Assembly: GCF_024753245.1 (NCBI RefSeq)
Contig: NZ_JANUGX010000014.1
Location: 62,001 to 126,000 of the forward strand
Length of the DNA: 64,000 nt
Direction: 5' to 3'
DNA from: Massilia norwichensis
GTDB lineage: Bacteria > Pseudomonadota > Gammaproteobacteria > Burkholderiales > Burkholderiaceae_D
In this document: piece after piece, positions 63,351 to 64,000 of the stretch
Numbering within the stretch: the first letter of the stretch is position 1
How the letters are laid out: every line of letters starts with the position of its first letter
Made by a program: the position numbers and the translations under genes
The notes under the pieces: generated by a model
The model's input: the letters and a program-made list of their open reading frames with translations, nothing else
Told to the model about the DNA's origin: nothing
Databases searched by the model: none

Positions 63351-64000
63351 GTGAATCCACATCTCGAACGACTGCACCCCTACCCCTTCGAAAAACTGCG
63401 CCAGCTGTTCGCCGGCGTCACGCCGAATCCCGAATACGCCCATATCAGCCTTGGCATCGGCGAACCCAAGCACCCGACCCCGGCCTTCATCCAGAAGGCG
63501 CTGACCCACAGCATGGCCGGGCTGGCGAACTATCCGAGCACGCATGGCGGGGAACCCCTGCGCACGGCGATCGCCGGCTGGCTGGAGCGGCGCTACGGGG
63601 TGCCGGCGCTGGACGCGAACACGATGGTGCTGCCGGTCAACGGCTCACGCGAGGCGCTGTTCGCGATCGCCCAGTGCGTGATCGATCCGCGCGGCAAGGC
63701 CAGCCAGGACGGCGGCGCGCTGGTGATGTGCCCGAACCCGTTCTACCAGATCTACGAAGGCGCGGCCTACCTGGCCGGCGCCGAGCCCTACTTCGTGAAC
63801 TCGGTCCCGGCGCGCAACTTCGCGCCCGACTATTCGAGCGTGCCCGACGATGTGTGGGCGCGGGTCCAGCTGCTCTACCTGTGCTCGCCGGGCAATCCGA
63901 CCGGCGCCGTGCTGGCGCTGGACGACTGGCGCGAACTGTTCGCGCTGGCCGACCGCCACGGCTTCGTCATCGCCGCCGACGAGTGCTATTCCGAGATCTA
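63351..64000 (+). CDS. dapC: Succinyldiaminopimelate transaminase DapC, 3'-partial
   Basis: The first 216 codons of a fold-type I aminotransferase run off the window. The GTG at 63351 starts VNPHLERLHPYPFEKLRQL, typical of betaproteobacterial DapC, followed by SLGIGEPKHPTP, LPVNGSREALFAIAQ, CPNPFYQIYEGAA and CSPGNPTGAVL. DapC transaminates N-succinyl-2-amino-6-ketopimelate in lysine and diaminopimelate synthesis. The PLP lysine lies beyond the edge. dapD and dapE, often adjacent in this order, would be to the right. Confidence 0.85.
   Translation, partial: MNPHLERLHPYPFEKLRQLFAGVTPNPEYAHISLGIGEPKHPTPAFIQKALTHSMAGLANYPSTHGGEPLRTAIAGWLERRYGVPALDANTMVLPVNGSREALFAIAQCVIDPRGKASQDGGALVMCPNPFYQIYEGAAYLAGAEPYFVNSVPARNFAPDYSSVPDDVWARVQLLYLCSPGNPTGAVLALDDWRELFALADRHGFVIAADECYSEI

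Overview
The window is 64 kb of a high-GC chromosome, most likely from an Oxalobacteraceae member close to Massilia (Betaproteobacteria, Burkholderiales). Pointers are an EF-P of the Arg32 type next to its rhamnosyltransferase EarP, the DUF3460-ScpA pair, a KynB-KynU-KynA operon, a flhDC-mot-che block, DapC-type aminotransferase, and proteins that read as betaproteobacterial throughout. No rRNA, IS element, phage gene or CRISPR array is visible.

Layout. 1-1.3 kb: tail of a probable type VI secretion locus (PEGA-domain protein, TssQ-like lipoprotein). 1.3-5.9 kb: GNAT, GMC-type oxidase, secreted amidase, small Cys protein and TetR regulator. 5.9-10.1 kb: translation block: efp, earP, an array of four tRNA-Glu and three tRNA-Ala genes, gltX. 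10.3-20.4 kb: diguanylate cyclase, RlmN-like enzyme, apbC/mrp, metG, FabMG-like enoyl reductase, DUF3460, scpA, panC, YcgR-like brake. 20.4-33.0 kb: one minus-strand motility and chemotaxis block, in transcription order flhD, flhC, methyltransferase, motA, motB, a second CheZ-like protein, cheY, cheA, cheW, cheR, cheD, cheB, cheY, cheZ, EAL-HDOD protein. 33.0-33.55 kb: divergent control region with two perfect palindromes and three imperfect tandem repeats. 33.55-37.9 kb: kynB-kynU-kynA with an alpha/beta hydrolase and an acyltransferase.

37.9-41.2 kb is clearly different: an AT-rich island carrying a 934-residue protein with an N-terminal Mrr-type nuclease domain and a C-terminal NACHT ATPase, preceded by a small ORF overlapping it by ATGA. 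It is the best candidate for an unusual defence system.

41.2-49.9 kb: htpG with a heat-shock-type promoter; an ECF42 sigma-factor operon (VOC, two DGPF/YCII proteins, sigma) behind a sequence matching the published ECF42 promoter; an OmpR-type two-component pair; and an ArnA-dehydrogenase-like gene preceded by four 11-bp direct repeats. 49.9-55.8 kb: MocR regulator facing an EamA exporter, RidA protein, aminotransferase, REC-PAS-GGDEF protein. 55.9-61.8 kb: an operon of AGPS-like flavoprotein, glycerol-3-phosphate dehydrogenase-like protein and FGGY kinase, divergent from an AraC regulator. 61.8-64 kb: uridine kinase, DUF1275 protein and the start of dapC.

Three families of intergenic palindromic repeats are scattered through the window. 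All readings come from inspecting the sequence and recalling protein families; no database search was run.
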